From Clostridiales bacterium (GTDB lineage: Bacteria > Bacillota > Clostridia > Peptostreptococcales > T1SED10-28): DNA of 36,522 nucleotides. Numbering within the stretch: the first letter of the stretch is position 1; every line of letters begins with the position of its first letter. This document shows positions 10,698 to 19,347 of the stretch, in pieces. The DNA lies in the NCBI GenBank assembly GCA_007120165.1, contig SKOH01000069.1, positions 1-36,522 on the forward strand, read 5' to 3'. The notes under the pieces are model-generated. The model had not been told where the DNA came from. It saw nothing but the letters and a program-made list of their open reading frames with translations, and did not search any database. The position numbers and the translations under genes are program-made.

Positions 10698-10768
10698 ATT
10701 GATATTTATTCCTTGGGGTGATATTCTTAAACGTAACGTTCGCAATTGAAGATGCTAGGAGGGTTAAG

Positions 10769-11635
10769 ATGACAGAATTGGAAGGGAAGGGCTGTCCCCA
10801 GATCATGCCCCAGGAGAGCCGAAAATCCCTTGAAGAAATAGAAAAGCTTATTATTACCAAATACCGAAAAAAGCTTTGGACGAAATTCATCAAAGCCGTT
10901 AAGGATTATCAGTTAATCCAGTCCGGTGATAAAATCGCCGTGGCGATTTCCGGGGGAAAGGACAGTCTGGTAATGGCAAAACTTTTTCAGGAACTCAGAA
11001 AGAACGGCATTGCCAATTTTGATTTGGAATTCATTGCAATGGATCCGGGATATCATCCCAGTATTAAAGAATTACTGGTGGATAACTGCAATCACTTAAA
11101 TATTCCGGTCCATATTTTTGAATATAAGGTTTTTGAAATTGCCCAGGAAAAAGGGAAGGATTATCCCTGCTACCTCTGCGCGAAGATGCGAAGAGGCGCC
11201 CTGTATGGGAAGGCGGAAGAATTAGGGTGCAATAAAGTAGCCCTGGGACATCATTATAATGATGTGATAGAAACGACGATGCTCAATTTATTTTATACGG
11301 GGAATTTCAAAACCATGCTGCCGAAACTCAGAGCCCAGAATTTTAAAAATATGGAACTGATTCGGCCCCTGTATCTGATCGAAGAAAAGGACATCTCCGA
11401 TTTTACAGGGAACTGCGGAATATGGCCTTTGAACTGTGCCTGTATGGTGGCATCGAAAAAAATCGGAAGCAAAAGGGAAGAAATGAAGACGTTTATCGAA
11501 GGGATAAAACAAACTTTTCCCCATGTGGATCGAAAAATTTTCCGAGCGGGGCATAATGTGAATATGGACTGCATCATCGGGTGGCAAAAAGATGGAGAAA
11601 AGCATAGTTATCTGGAGGCCTACGAAAAAGATTAA
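10769..11635 (+). CDS. TtcA-family tRNA sulfur-transfer protein (PP-loop ATPase)
   Basis: A 288-aa protein. The PP-loop SGGKDS (in VAISGGKDSLVMA) activates the target base with ATP, and PCYLCAKMRRG carries the CxxC pair that with a later cysteine (in NCACM) would hold the iron-sulfur cluster of TtcA-type thiolases. The family includes TtcA, which makes 2-thiocytidine at tRNA position 32, but several relatives act on other uridine or cytidine positions, so the exact product is open. The start at 10769 follows AGGAGGG; an in-frame ATG at 10718 has no ribosome binding site. It is a single gene between two terminators. Confidence 0.85.
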   Translation: MTELEGKGCPQIMPQESRKSLEEIEKLIITKYRKKLWTKFIKAVKDYQLIQSGDKIAVAISGGKDSLVMAKLFQELRKNGIANFDLEFIAMDPGYHPSIKELLVDNCNHLNIPVHIFEYKVFEIAQEKGKDYPCYLCAKMRRGALYGKAEELGCNKVALGHHYNDVIETTMLNLFYTGNFKTMLPKLRAQNFKNMELIRPLYLIEEKDISDFTGNCGIWPLNCACMVASKKIGSKREEMKTFIEGIKQTFPHVDRKIFRAGHNVNMDCIIGWQKDGEKHSYLEAYEKD

Positions 11636-11679
11636 TATGAGCAGTTTTAGAAAAATTTACTGGAATCAAACAAATTTTA

Positions 11680-11715
11680 CTTGAAACCGACCTGCAGGGT
11701 CGGTTTCAAGCTTTA
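11680..11715 (+). terminator. Hairpin terminator
   Basis: A 13-bp perfect stem, CTTGAAACCGACC (11680-11692) with GGTCGGTTTCAAG (11698-11710), and a 5-base loop. The T-tract after it is short (CTTTAT), so termination may be less efficient than at other sites. Confidence 0.75.
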
Positions 11716-11772
11716 TAAAGGGGTATAAATATACCAGGAAATACTTTTTATTAAGGAAGGACGGATGGGATC

Positions 11773-13545
11773 ATGAAGCTATCTCAGCGAATCAAACTAA
11801 GTATGGAAGGACTCATTCAAGCCATAAAGCGCTACCCTGTAACCAGTCTTTTTCTGATACTTGCGGCAGTGGTTAACGGTTTTAGTATTCAGCGCTCAGG
11901 ATTTGATCAATATGATCGTTTATTGGCCGCTTGTATTATCGGCGCCCTGCTTGGTCTGGCTGTCCAAAGTATTTATGAACGCTTTTTTACCGATAAAACT
12001 AAGCGGTGGCTCCTGGCAGCGGGAGCGGTTATTATAACCGGGCTATATTATCTAACCTTGTTAAGGTCCCCGGATTTCAGTCTGATTATTTCTGTTCGCA
12101 CGACCGTTTTAGTATTTGCACTGATAGTAGGATTTATTTGGATTCCAACGATCCAATCTCGATTTCACTTGGACCAGAGTTTTTTGATCGTATTCAAAGG
12201 GGCCTTTACTTCATTATTTTTTGGTGCGGTGATTATGTTAGGGGTAAGTCTGATAATAGCAGCCACAGACCAGCTGCTTTTTGATGTGGGCTACCGGACA
12301 TATCCCCACGGGGCGAATATTATATTTGTCCTCTTCGCCCCTATGTATTTTTTATCCCTGGTTCCCAATTATAATGCAGCCCCCGGGGTAGTGGAGGAAA
12401 GACTGCAATGGAGTCGTTTTCTGGAGGTCCTGGTGGCCTATATTATTATTCCCCTGGTTACGGTTTTTACCGTAATACTGGTCCTTTATATTGTTACCAA
12501 TATTGGGGATCAATTTTGGACCGACAATCTACTGGAGCCGATGCTGGTGACCTACTCCATTACTGTGATCTTTGTTTATGTACTGTCTGGAACGTTGGAA
12601 AACAAGGCGGCTTATCAATTCCACAGAATTTTTCCGAAAGTTCTTGTGCCCATTGTGCTTTTTCAAACGGTGGCATCCGCTCTTAAAATACAGGAAGAGG
12701 GGTTAACCCATGGACGCTATTTTGTAATTCTTTATGGAATTTTTGCAATCATCAGCGGGGTTTTGTTCAGTATCTACAAAGGGAAAAAGAACGGTATGGT
12801 AGCCCTTCTGCTGATCGTGTTTTCGATTATTTCGATTATGCCTCCGGTAGACGCCTTCGGTGTAAGCCGAAGAAGTCAAATCAATCAATTGGAAAGTGCG
12901 CTGGTTGATAATGGTATGCTTATGGACGGAGAAATACAACGGGCCGGGGAAATCTCTGAAGAGGCCCAAAGAATCATCAGCAGCACCACGGCCTATATCT
13001 ATCGAATGAACTACACTGAAGATATTTCCTGGATTCCGGAGAACTTTGATTATTACTCGGATTTTGAACAGGTATTTGGATTTACGCCCTCCGGCCTCCG
13101 GGGGCCCATCGATGGTCCGGTATACCGAAGCTTTTACAGAAACCAGGAGGTACCGATGGAAATTGGAAATTTTGATTATATGATTCAGACCGCGTTCTCC
13201 ACCACCGAAGGCCAAAATGCCGGACAGGAATCCGGCTCCCGGGCAATCAGTTTCCAAGAGGAAGCTTATACAGCAGGCTGGGAGGGTACCGGAGAAACAA
13301 AGGGTTTTTATTTAAGGGATTCCCGGGATAATCAAGTGCTTTTTATTGATATTAATGAAATCAGCACCCGATTTGAGGAGATAGAGGCGGAAAATCCTGA
13401 AATCTCTCAACAGCAGGCCGCCTTTTCTGTAACGGATAATGGAAAACACATGGCAGTGGTTCTTAATTTTGTAGATATCCATTATCAAAATGACGAACCG
13501 GCTCTCAATGGAGACGGGTATATTCTAATTGGGGATGACAGCTGA
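11773..13545 (+). CDS. DUF4153-type polytopic membrane protein
   Basis: A 590-aa protein. About residues 20-370 contain many hydrophobic helices (for example LFLILAAVVNGF, LLAAGAVIITGLYYLTLL and ALLLIVFSIISIM). About residues 375-590 form a soluble, acidic C-terminal part expected outside the membrane. The overall layout and the N-terminal region match DUF4153 proteins, which have no established function. The start at 11773 follows AAGGAAGGA; the ATG at 11765 runs into a stop after three codons. It lies between two terminators, so context gives no functional hint. Confidence 0.75.
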   Translation: MKLSQRIKLSMEGLIQAIKRYPVTSLFLILAAVVNGFSIQRSGFDQYDRLLAACIIGALLGLAVQSIYERFFTDKTKRWLLAAGAVIITGLYYLTLLRSPDFSLIISVRTTVLVFALIVGFIWIPTIQSRFHLDQSFLIVFKGAFTSLFFGAVIMLGVSLIIAATDQLLFDVGYRTYPHGANIIFVLFAPMYFLSLVPNYNAAPGVVEERLQWSRFLEVLVAYIIIPLVTVFTVILVLYIVTNIGDQFWTDNLLEPMLVTYSITVIFVYVLSGTLENKAAYQFHRIFPKVLVPIVLFQTVASALKIQEEGLTHGRYFVILYGIFAIISGVLFSIYKGKKNGMVALLLIVFSIISIMPPVDAFGVSRRSQINQLESALVDNGMLMDGEIQRAGEISEEAQRIISSTTAYIYRMNYTEDISWIPENFDYYSDFEQVFGFTPSGLRGPIDGPVYRSFYRNQEVPMEIGNFDYMIQTAFSTTEGQNAGQESGSRAISFQEEAYTAGWEGTGETKGFYLRDSRDNQVLFIDINEISTRFEEIEAENPEISQQQAAFSVTDNGKHMAVVLNFVDIHYQNDEPALNGDGYILIGDDS

Positions 13546-13567
13546 CTGAATAGGGAGGAAAACTAAA

Positions 13568-13604
13568 AAAAGTCCATCGGAGTATTCCTTCGGTGGACTT
13601 TTGG
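13568..13604 (+). terminator. Rho-independent terminator
   Basis: AAAAGTCCATCG (13568-13579) pairs with CGGTGGACTTTT (13591-13602) through one G-U pair, loop of 11 bases. Confidence 0.85.
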
Positions 13605-13736
13605 AATGAATCCCGGTGGCCTGCGATTAAATAATATGTTAGCGGGTATTAGAACTCTATAGCAGTGTAAATTAATTATTAAACAAGGAGTTGTATGGAT
13701 GGCTTGCTATTAAAAGAAAAAGGGAGGAAGGGTATT

Positions 13737-15083
13737 ATGTTTTTTAAACAAATTGAAAGCGAAGGTTTGGCTCACTATTCCTATATGATAGGAGAGGGAA
13801 AAGAAGTTGCAGTAATTGACCCCAGAAGGGATATCGGAGTTTATCTGGAAGAGGCCCGCAGGGAAGGAATGCAGATCAAATGCATTTTTGAAACCCATCG
13901 AAATGAAGATTATATTATTGGATCCAGGGAACTTGCAGAACGAACCGGAGCAGCAATCTATATTTCCGGCCATGAGGACGTAGGACATGTATACGGAGAA
14001 AAAATCTTTGATGGCGACAAATTCAACGTTGGCTCACTGACCATTCAAGGGGTGCACACCCCGGGACATACCCTGGGGCATATGAGCTATGCCGTTTATG
14101 AAGAAAACAGAGAAAAGGCCTATATGGTTTTTACCGGGGACTGTCTTTTTATGGGGGATCTGGGACGTACAGATTTTTACGGTGAGGAGAATCTGGAAAA
14201 GATGACCGGTCTTTTATATGACAGTGTATTTGAAAAGCTTATGCCCCTGGGGGATGAAGTACTGGTATTTCCCGCCCATGGTGCCGGTTCCGCCTGTGGG
14301 GAGAGCATGGAGGAGCGCCCCTATTCCATGCTCGGTTATGAAAAAGCGTATAATTCTGAGCTGCAGGTTGACTCTAAGGAGGAATTTATTAAAAATTTTG
14401 CCAGGATGCGTATCAAGCCCAGATATTTTGAGAAAATGGAAGAGGCCAATGTTAAAGGGGCAGAATTTGTAGGAGAGGAAGTAAGACTGGAACCCCTATA
14501 TTTAGAAGATATTAAAAGCCAAGGCATCACGATCATTGATGGAAGAACGAAGGAAGCCTTTTTCGGCGGACATATCCCCGACGCCCTGTTTTTCAGCCCG
14601 GATAATTTTTCGACCTATATCGGGACCTTGCTGGATACCGATACGCCCATTGCATTTTTGGTTGAAGGGAATGAAAGCGAAGAACTGGAAAGGCTGTATT
14701 GGTACGCCCGGAGAATCGGCTTTGAGAATGTCAAGGGATATATTGCCGACGGAAATCTCCAATGGGAAAGTATGGAAAAGGATTTGGAGCGGCTCCCTAC
14801 CGTGACTGCAAAAGAATTTTTAAATTTGGAACAGGAAGACTATATCCTATTGGATATCCGAAAACCCGAAGAAATTTCCTCAAAGGATCCCTCCGATAAC
14901 CGCATAAATATTCCGCTGCAGCTGCTGTACAACGAGTACGGGAAACTTTCAAAGGATCAGCCGATTTATGTGCTCTGCGGAGCGGGGTATCGTTCGGCTA
15001 TTGGAGCTTCCTATCTTAAAAGCAAAGGCTACGATGCCAGAGTTATCGCCGGAGGAATGATGACCTTAAGCTCCCTTTTATAA
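13737..15083 (+). CDS. Metallo-beta-lactamase/rhodanese fusion, persulfide dioxygenase-like
   Basis: A 448-aa, three-part protein: an MBL domain (about 1-230), a rhodanese-like domain lacking the catalytic cysteine (about 255-350), and an active-looking rhodanese domain with C414 in LCGAGYRS. The order resembles CstB-type proteins, which oxidise low-molecular-weight persulfides and move the sulfur to sulfite. The two histidines and one aspartate that bind iron in ETHE1-type dioxygenases are kept (H54, H111, D135). The usual HxHxDH signature reads HRNEDY, so the second metal site is lost. I chose the ATG at 13737, preceded by GGGAGGAAG, because MFFKQIESEGLAHYSY is the usual family start; an ATG at 13695, which also has AAGGAG, would add 14 residues. 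First gene of the sulfur operon. Confidence 0.87.
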   Translation: MFFKQIESEGLAHYSYMIGEGKEVAVIDPRRDIGVYLEEARREGMQIKCIFETHRNEDYIIGSRELAERTGAAIYISGHEDVGHVYGEKIFDGDKFNVGSLTIQGVHTPGHTLGHMSYAVYEENREKAYMVFTGDCLFMGDLGRTDFYGEENLEKMTGLLYDSVFEKLMPLGDEVLVFPAHGAGSACGESMEERPYSMLGYEKAYNSELQVDSKEEFIKNFARMRIKPRYFEKMEEANVKGAEFVGEEVRLEPLYLEDIKSQGITIIDGRTKEAFFGGHIPDALFFSPDNFSTYIGTLLDTDTPIAFLVEGNESEELERLYWYARRIGFENVKGYIADGNLQWESMEKDLERLPTVTAKEFLNLEQEDYILLDIRKPEEISSKDPSDNRINIPLQLLYNEYGKLSKDQPIYVLCGAGYRSAIGASYLKSKGYDARVIAGGMMTLSSLL

Positions 15084-15153
15084 GAGAATGTTTTTTCGGT
15101 TACCCAAGGCATGGTAAATCCAATGGAAAAATGGAAGCAGGGGGGAGGATCTC

Positions 15154-16938
15154 ATGACTCAGGAAATTGCAATAACCTATGGGATATTATTATTGGCCAT
15201 TGTATTATTCGTAACAGAAAAACTGCGAACAGACCTTGTGGCGATACTGGTCATGATTCTCCTTGCCTGGTCCGGGGTAATTTCCATTGAGGAAGCCTTC
15301 TCCGGTTTCGCTTCAAATGCCGTGATCGCGATTATGGGGGTTATGATTTTAGGATATGGGATAGACCGCTCCGGGCTTATGAACATGCTGGCGAAAAAAA
15401 TTACCAATACAGTGGGAAACAATGAAAAGCGGATTATGGTATCGGTATCGGCAACGGTGGGGATTCTCTCCTCCTTTATGCAGAATATCGGGGCGGCGGC
15501 ACTGTTTCTCCCCGCCCTCAGAAAAATCGGCAAACAAGCCGATATCCCCGGGGGCCGACTGATTATGCCCATGGGTTTTGCAGCAATTCTCGGGGGAACC
15601 TTAACCATGGTCGCCTCAGGGCCGCTGATTGTTCTGAACGATTTGCTGGAGGATGGAGGGTACGACGGGTTTAACCTTTTTAGCGTGACGCCCATCGGCC
15701 TGGCGCTCCTTGCTGCGGGGATTGGCTTATTCTACTTTTTTGGAGGGGTTATTCTGCCCAGTGCCGGAAAGGAAGAGGAAGGGGAGAGGAAAAAAGATCT
15801 TCAAAAGCTTTATGACTTGCCCAAGGAGCTGCGGGAGATTCGAATCCCGAGAGAAAGTCCTTTAGCGGGAAAAAATATTGAAGAGATTAAAATTTGGGAA
15901 AACTATGACCTTCATATTCTTGGTATTTGCGAAGAAGACAGTATCATTTATGTACCGTGGAGAAAAACCACACTGAAAGAAAATCAGAGCTTGGTAATTC
16001 TTGGAGAAGAGGAAAAACTGGAGACCTTCATCAAACAGAAAAAGCTGATAGAAAAAGAACAGCTGGAACATTTCTCGGAACTCAGCCAGGAGGAGTATGC
16101 CGGATTTGCAGAGATTATTGTACCGCCGAGATCGGCAGCGATCGGGAAAACCTTAGGGGAGGTGGCCCTTAGGAAAAATTTCAAAGTGGAACCCATTGTC
16201 TATATCCATCAACAGGGACACCAGACCAATCTGCTGGATAAGCCTTTGGAAGCAGGTCTGGAGATGGTGGTCTTCGGCAGATGGGAAGATTTAAAACAAA
16301 TGAGATCTTCCCAGGATTTTGTCATTATGTCGGAACTCCAAACCCCTGAAAAAAAGGGGAAGGATAGAAAACTCCAGGCGCTGTTTTCCATGGGTATGGC
16401 GCTGGTGCTGGTAATTATCGGTTTTTCCCTGCCCCTAAGCTTTTTTTCCGGGGCCCTTTTGATGGTATTTTTAGGTGTGGTACCCAAGGAAGAACTATAC
16501 CAGGCTATTGGATGGAGAACAGTTTTTTTACTTGCAGGACTGATTCCTTTGGGAATTGCCTTTGAAAAAACCGGCGGTGCGGAACTGGCGGCAAGCTGGA
16601 TGATGGAAATCGTAGGGGGATGGGGAAAACTTCCTATTATATTGGCCATTGCTTTGTTGGCTATGATATTTTCTCTTTTCATGTCCAATGTAGCGGCAAC
16701 GGTATTATTGGTACCCCTGGTCCTGATTATTGGAGAAAACTTCGGAATGGACCCCAGAGCCCTGGCCTTACTGGTCGCAGTAGGTACCGATAACTCCTTT
16801 GTTTTACCCACCCATCCGGTAAATGCCTTTACCATGGGACCCGGAGGTTATCGAAATAAGGATTATATGAAAGCTGGAGGATTGATGAGTATTTCATTTT
16901 TAGTAGTGCTGGTTACCATGATTTACTTCTTTTATTAA
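15154..16938 (+). CDS. SLC13/DASS-family permease with two RCK_C domains
   Basis: A 594-aa membrane transporter split by a cytoplasmic insert. Residues about 5-205 and 405-594 are hydrophobic helices with DASS motifs (SSFMQNIGAAALFLPALRKI and SNVAATVLLVPLVLIIGENF; NAFTMGPGGY near the end). Residues about 225-400 hold two TrkA-C/RCK_C-like regulatory units, each starting with a phrase like IRIPRESPLAGKNIEEIKI or IIVPPRSAAIGKTLGEVAL. Members carry sulfate, dicarboxylates or other anions with sodium. Position between a persulfide-type enzyme and YeeE/YedE proteins suggests a sulfur oxyanion or sulfonate, by inference. The start follows GGGGGGAGGA. Confidence 0.88.
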   Translation: MTQEIAITYGILLLAIVLFVTEKLRTDLVAILVMILLAWSGVISIEEAFSGFASNAVIAIMGVMILGYGIDRSGLMNMLAKKITNTVGNNEKRIMVSVSATVGILSSFMQNIGAAALFLPALRKIGKQADIPGGRLIMPMGFAAILGGTLTMVASGPLIVLNDLLEDGGYDGFNLFSVTPIGLALLAAGIGLFYFFGGVILPSAGKEEEGERKKDLQKLYDLPKELREIRIPRESPLAGKNIEEIKIWENYDLHILGICEEDSIIYVPWRKTTLKENQSLVILGEEEKLETFIKQKKLIEKEQLEHFSELSQEEYAGFAEIIVPPRSAAIGKTLGEVALRKNFKVEPIVYIHQQGHQTNLLDKPLEAGLEMVVFGRWEDLKQMRSSQDFVIMSELQTPEKKGKDRKLQALFSMGMALVLVIIGFSLPLSFFSGALLMVFLGVVPKEELYQAIGWRTVFLLAGLIPLGIAFEKTGGAELAASWMMEIVGGWGKLPIILAIALLAMIFSLFMSNVAATVLLVPLVLIIGENFGMDPRALALLVAVGTDNSFVLPTHPVNAFTMGPGGYRNKDYMKAGGLMSISFLVVLVTMIYFFY

Positions 16939-17034
16939 TTGTTTACGGCGATCACTGCTCGTAGCAGAATACGTCAGCAGGTAAAAATACCACTTGAAAT
17001 TCATATGAAGCACAGCAGAAAGGAGGAGGAGTGA

Positions 17035-17547
17035 ATGGGAATTTTCACAGCGACAGCGTGGTCTCCCTATGTAGTAGGGGGCTTGATCGGACTTTTAAAT
17101 ATCGCGGCATTACTGATTTCCAACAAACCCCTATCGGCATCCACCACTTATCTGAAAGTAAGCGGAATGATCAGAAAGATATTTCAACGGGAAAAAGTAC
17201 AGCAGAATGAGTATTACGGCCAGAAAACTCCGGAGGTGGACTGGGGGGTTATGATGGTATTTGGAATTATTCTCGGATCTTTCCTCTCCGCATCCTTATC
17301 AGGAGACTTTCAGCTTACCCTGGTTCCGGAAATGTGGGCAGCCAACTTCTCGGATGCCTTTTTACCGAGATTTATCACCGCCCTATTTGGGGGTATCATT
17401 TTAGGGATCGGCGCCCGATGGGCCGGGGGCTGCACCAGCGGTCACGGGATCAGTGGAGCGAGCCAGCTCTCAATTATCAGCTGGGTTGCCGCCATCGCCT
17501 TTTTCATCGGGGGTATCATCACCGCTTTGATCAAGTACAGTATATAG
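17035..17547 (+). CDS. YeeE/YedE-family half transporter, N-terminal part
   Basis: A 170-aa membrane protein with the family signature GARWAGGCTSGHGISGASQL, in which the cysteine is the kind that passes thiosulfate through TsuA-type channels. Full-length YeeE/YedE/TsuA proteins of about 350 residues join two such halves; here they are separate genes, a known arrangement. The other half begins 15 bases downstream. The start follows AAAGGAGGAGGAG. It probably moves a reduced sulfur species, consistent with the neighbouring rhodanese fusion, although some YedE relatives are tied to selenium. Confidence 0.9.
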   Translation: MGIFTATAWSPYVVGGLIGLLNIAALLISNKPLSASTTYLKVSGMIRKIFQREKVQQNEYYGQKTPEVDWGVMMVFGIILGSFLSASLSGDFQLTLVPEMWAANFSDAFLPRFITALFGGIILGIGARWAGGCTSGHGISGASQLSIISWVAAIAFFIGGIITALIKYSI

Positions 17548-17562
17548 GAGAGGAGGGAGAGT

Positions 17563-18120
17563 ATGGAGAGACAATATGAGAATAAAAAACTTCAGCTGTG
17601 GCTGGGGCTGCTGATCGGAATCGTCTTCGGATTTTTACTGCAAAAAGGCGGCGCTACCAAGTACGACGTGATTTTGGCCCAGTTAAGACTGATGGACTTC
17701 ACCGTTTTAAAGATCATGTTATCCGCAGTAATCGTAACAATGCTGGGAATCAGTTTTTTGTATCCCAAGGGAAAAATCCAGCTTCATCCAAAGCCCGGTT
17801 CCATTAAAAACTCGGTGGTGGGAGGTTTACTATTCGGTGTGGGCTTTGCAATCCTCGGATACTGTCCCGGAACTATTGCGGGAGCCGTAGGAAACGGATA
17901 CCTGGACGGACTTCTTGGAGGAATGATCGGAATTATTCTGGGTTCGGGGATTTTCGCTTCCATGTACAGTACACTGAAGAAAAGGAATTTCATAGAGGAT
18001 GACCATTTCAGCGAGGTATCATTATTCCAAAAAATGAAAGGCACACCTTTTAAATACACCATACCCTTTGCACTGGTTTTGACAGGATTTATGGTGATGC
18101 TTGAATGGGCAGGACTATAG
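17563..18120 (+). CDS. YeeE/YedE-family half transporter, C-terminal part
   Basis: A 185-aa membrane protein with the second YeeE/YedE signature, GYCPGTIAGAVGNGYLDGLLGG, again containing a conserved cysteine. Hydrophobic segments cover about residues 12-30, 45-65, 85-105, 112-135 and 160-183. It starts 15 bases after its partner with RBS GGAGAGGAGGGA, and both should be made together as the two halves of one transporter. Last gene of the sulfur operon, followed by a very strong terminator. Confidence 0.9.
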   Translation: MERQYENKKLQLWLGLLIGIVFGFLLQKGGATKYDVILAQLRLMDFTVLKIMLSAVIVTMLGISFLYPKGKIQLHPKPGSIKNSVVGGLLFGVGFAILGYCPGTIAGAVGNGYLDGLLGGMIGIILGSGIFASMYSTLKKRNFIEDDHFSEVSLFQKMKGTPFKYTIPFALVLTGFMVMLEWAGL

Positions 18121-18147
18121 GATAAATTATTAAAGAATCGGACACAG

Positions 18148-18191
18148 AAAAAGGAAGGAAAGAGATGAAAAAGTCTCTTTCCTTCCTTTTT
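18148..18191. terminator. Strong bidirectional terminator
   Basis: An 18-bp perfect stem (18148-18165 with 18174-18191), with an A-run on one side and T-run on the other, sits between convergent genes and can stop transcription on both strands. Confidence 0.95.
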
Positions 18192-18207
18192 CAGCAGAAG
18201 GCTAAAT

Positions 18208-19317
18208 TTAAACCTTGCCTCTTCGAAGTCTTGATAAAATCACGTTGATTTCTCCCCCGATGATAAGGATAATGCTGCTGATGAAAAGCCATAAAATAAC
18301 CACGATGATGCTTCCCAGGCTTCCATAGACATTGGAATAATTAGAAAAATTGTTGACGTAAATGGAGAATCCCAGGGAGGCCAATAACCAAAATACCACC
18401 GTAAAGAGGGACCCCCAAAAGACACTTTTAAATTTCAGTTTCAGGCTCGGAGCCAATTTATAAAACAGCATGAAAAACAAAATCATAACAACAATGGGTA
18501 TCGGGAATCGTATCCAGTTCCAAAGATCAATAAAATTGTCCGATAACCCGAAAAAGTCGAAAACATAGGTCCCGATAACCTCACCGAACACAATAAAGAA
18601 AAAGGAGAGAAGGATCACGACGGGTACCCCAATGGTGACCACCAGGGCAACCGCCTTCACATGGAAAAAGTTCCGGGTTTCTTCTACGTTATAGGCGGTG
18701 TTGGTGGCCTTGATTAAGGCCTGAGCCCCTTTCAGGGAACTCCAAAGTGCGCCGATCACACTGAAGGACAGCAGGGCGCCGCTGGTATTGGTAAATACCT
18801 CTTCGATGGTATCAAGAATCAGTTCCTGGCCCTCATCCGGGAGTAAGCCCTCGATATTCCCAATAAGGGTTTCGTAATCCAGCGGGGTATACTGAAGGAC
18901 GCTTAAGAGGAAAATAAGAAAAGGAAACAAGGCCAGAATAAGATAAAAGGTTGTCTGAGCCCCCAGGTCCGGCACGTTATCCTCTTTTACATTGTGGATC
19001 AGAGCCTTAAAGAAGGTTTTAGAATTCTCTTTAAGATCCTCGTCGGACTCCTCCGGTTCCTGATCATAGGCATAAACGCTTTTCTCTCCCGGGGAGGGGC
19101 TGGAGGTATCTTTATGAACGGCAGATACATTTTTTTCGCTTTGCGGTTTTTCCGGTTTCCTCTGGACAGCGCCGGTATCGGGATTTTGGAAAACCTTAAT
19201 ATTGCGTTTGAGATTAAAAAGCTTCAATACAAACAGAAGGAGGGCTCCCAGCAACAGGGCGAGACCCAGAAAAAACAGAGCCCACAAAATATTATCCAAA
19301 GAGATGGTATCAAACAT
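18208..19317 (-). CDS. YihY/BrkB-family membrane protein
   Basis: A 369-aa protein. An N-terminal helix (about residues 8-30) is followed by a charged, low-complexity cytoplasmic stretch (about 40-90), then the BrkB/YihY domain (about 95-365) with TTFYLILALFPFLIFLLS, the segment ALWSSLKGAQALIKATNTAYNV and a C-terminal helix ending in GGEINVILSR. YihY proteins were once called ribonuclease BN by mistake; their true role, perhaps transport, is unsettled. I take the ATG at 19317 with AAGGAG seven bases before it; a TTG one codon earlier is too close to that site. It follows the HTH-TPR regulator by 30 bases and is probably in its operon. Confidence 0.88.
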   Translation of the reverse strand: MFDTISLDNILWALFFLGLALLLGALLLFVLKLFNLKRNIKVFQNPDTGAVQRKPEKPQSEKNVSAVHKDTSSPSPGEKSVYAYDQEPEESDEDLKENSKTFFKALIHNVKEDNVPDLGAQTTFYLILALFPFLIFLLSVLQYTPLDYETLIGNIEGLLPDEGQELILDTIEEVFTNTSGALLSFSVIGALWSSLKGAQALIKATNTAYNVEETRNFFHVKAVALVVTIGVPVVILLSFFFIVFGEVIGTYVFDFFGLSDNFIDLWNWIRFPIPIVVMILFFMLFYKLAPSLKLKFKSVFWGSLFTVVFWLLASLGFSIYVNNFSNYSNVYGSLGSIIVVILWLFISSIILIIGGEINVILSRLRRGKV

Positions 19318-19347
19318 CAAATCACTCCTTTTTCTTTGATAAGTAGT

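Noticed and set aside
16209-16835. 208-codon open frame on the minus strand within the SLC13 permease gene
   Set aside because: Antisense to conserved membrane segments, no ribosome binding site, composition of a shadow frame.
17035-18120. The two YeeE/YedE genes as a frameshifted single gene
   Set aside because: Each has its own ribosome binding site and complete signature, with a 15-base gap; separate half genes are a known arrangement of this family.
17035-18120. YeeE/YedE pair as a selenium transporter feeding the nearby selenoprotein
   Set aside because: The genes sit in an operon with rhodanese and MBL chemistry and 4 kb away from the selenoprotein gene, with other transcription units between; sulfur is the simpler reading.
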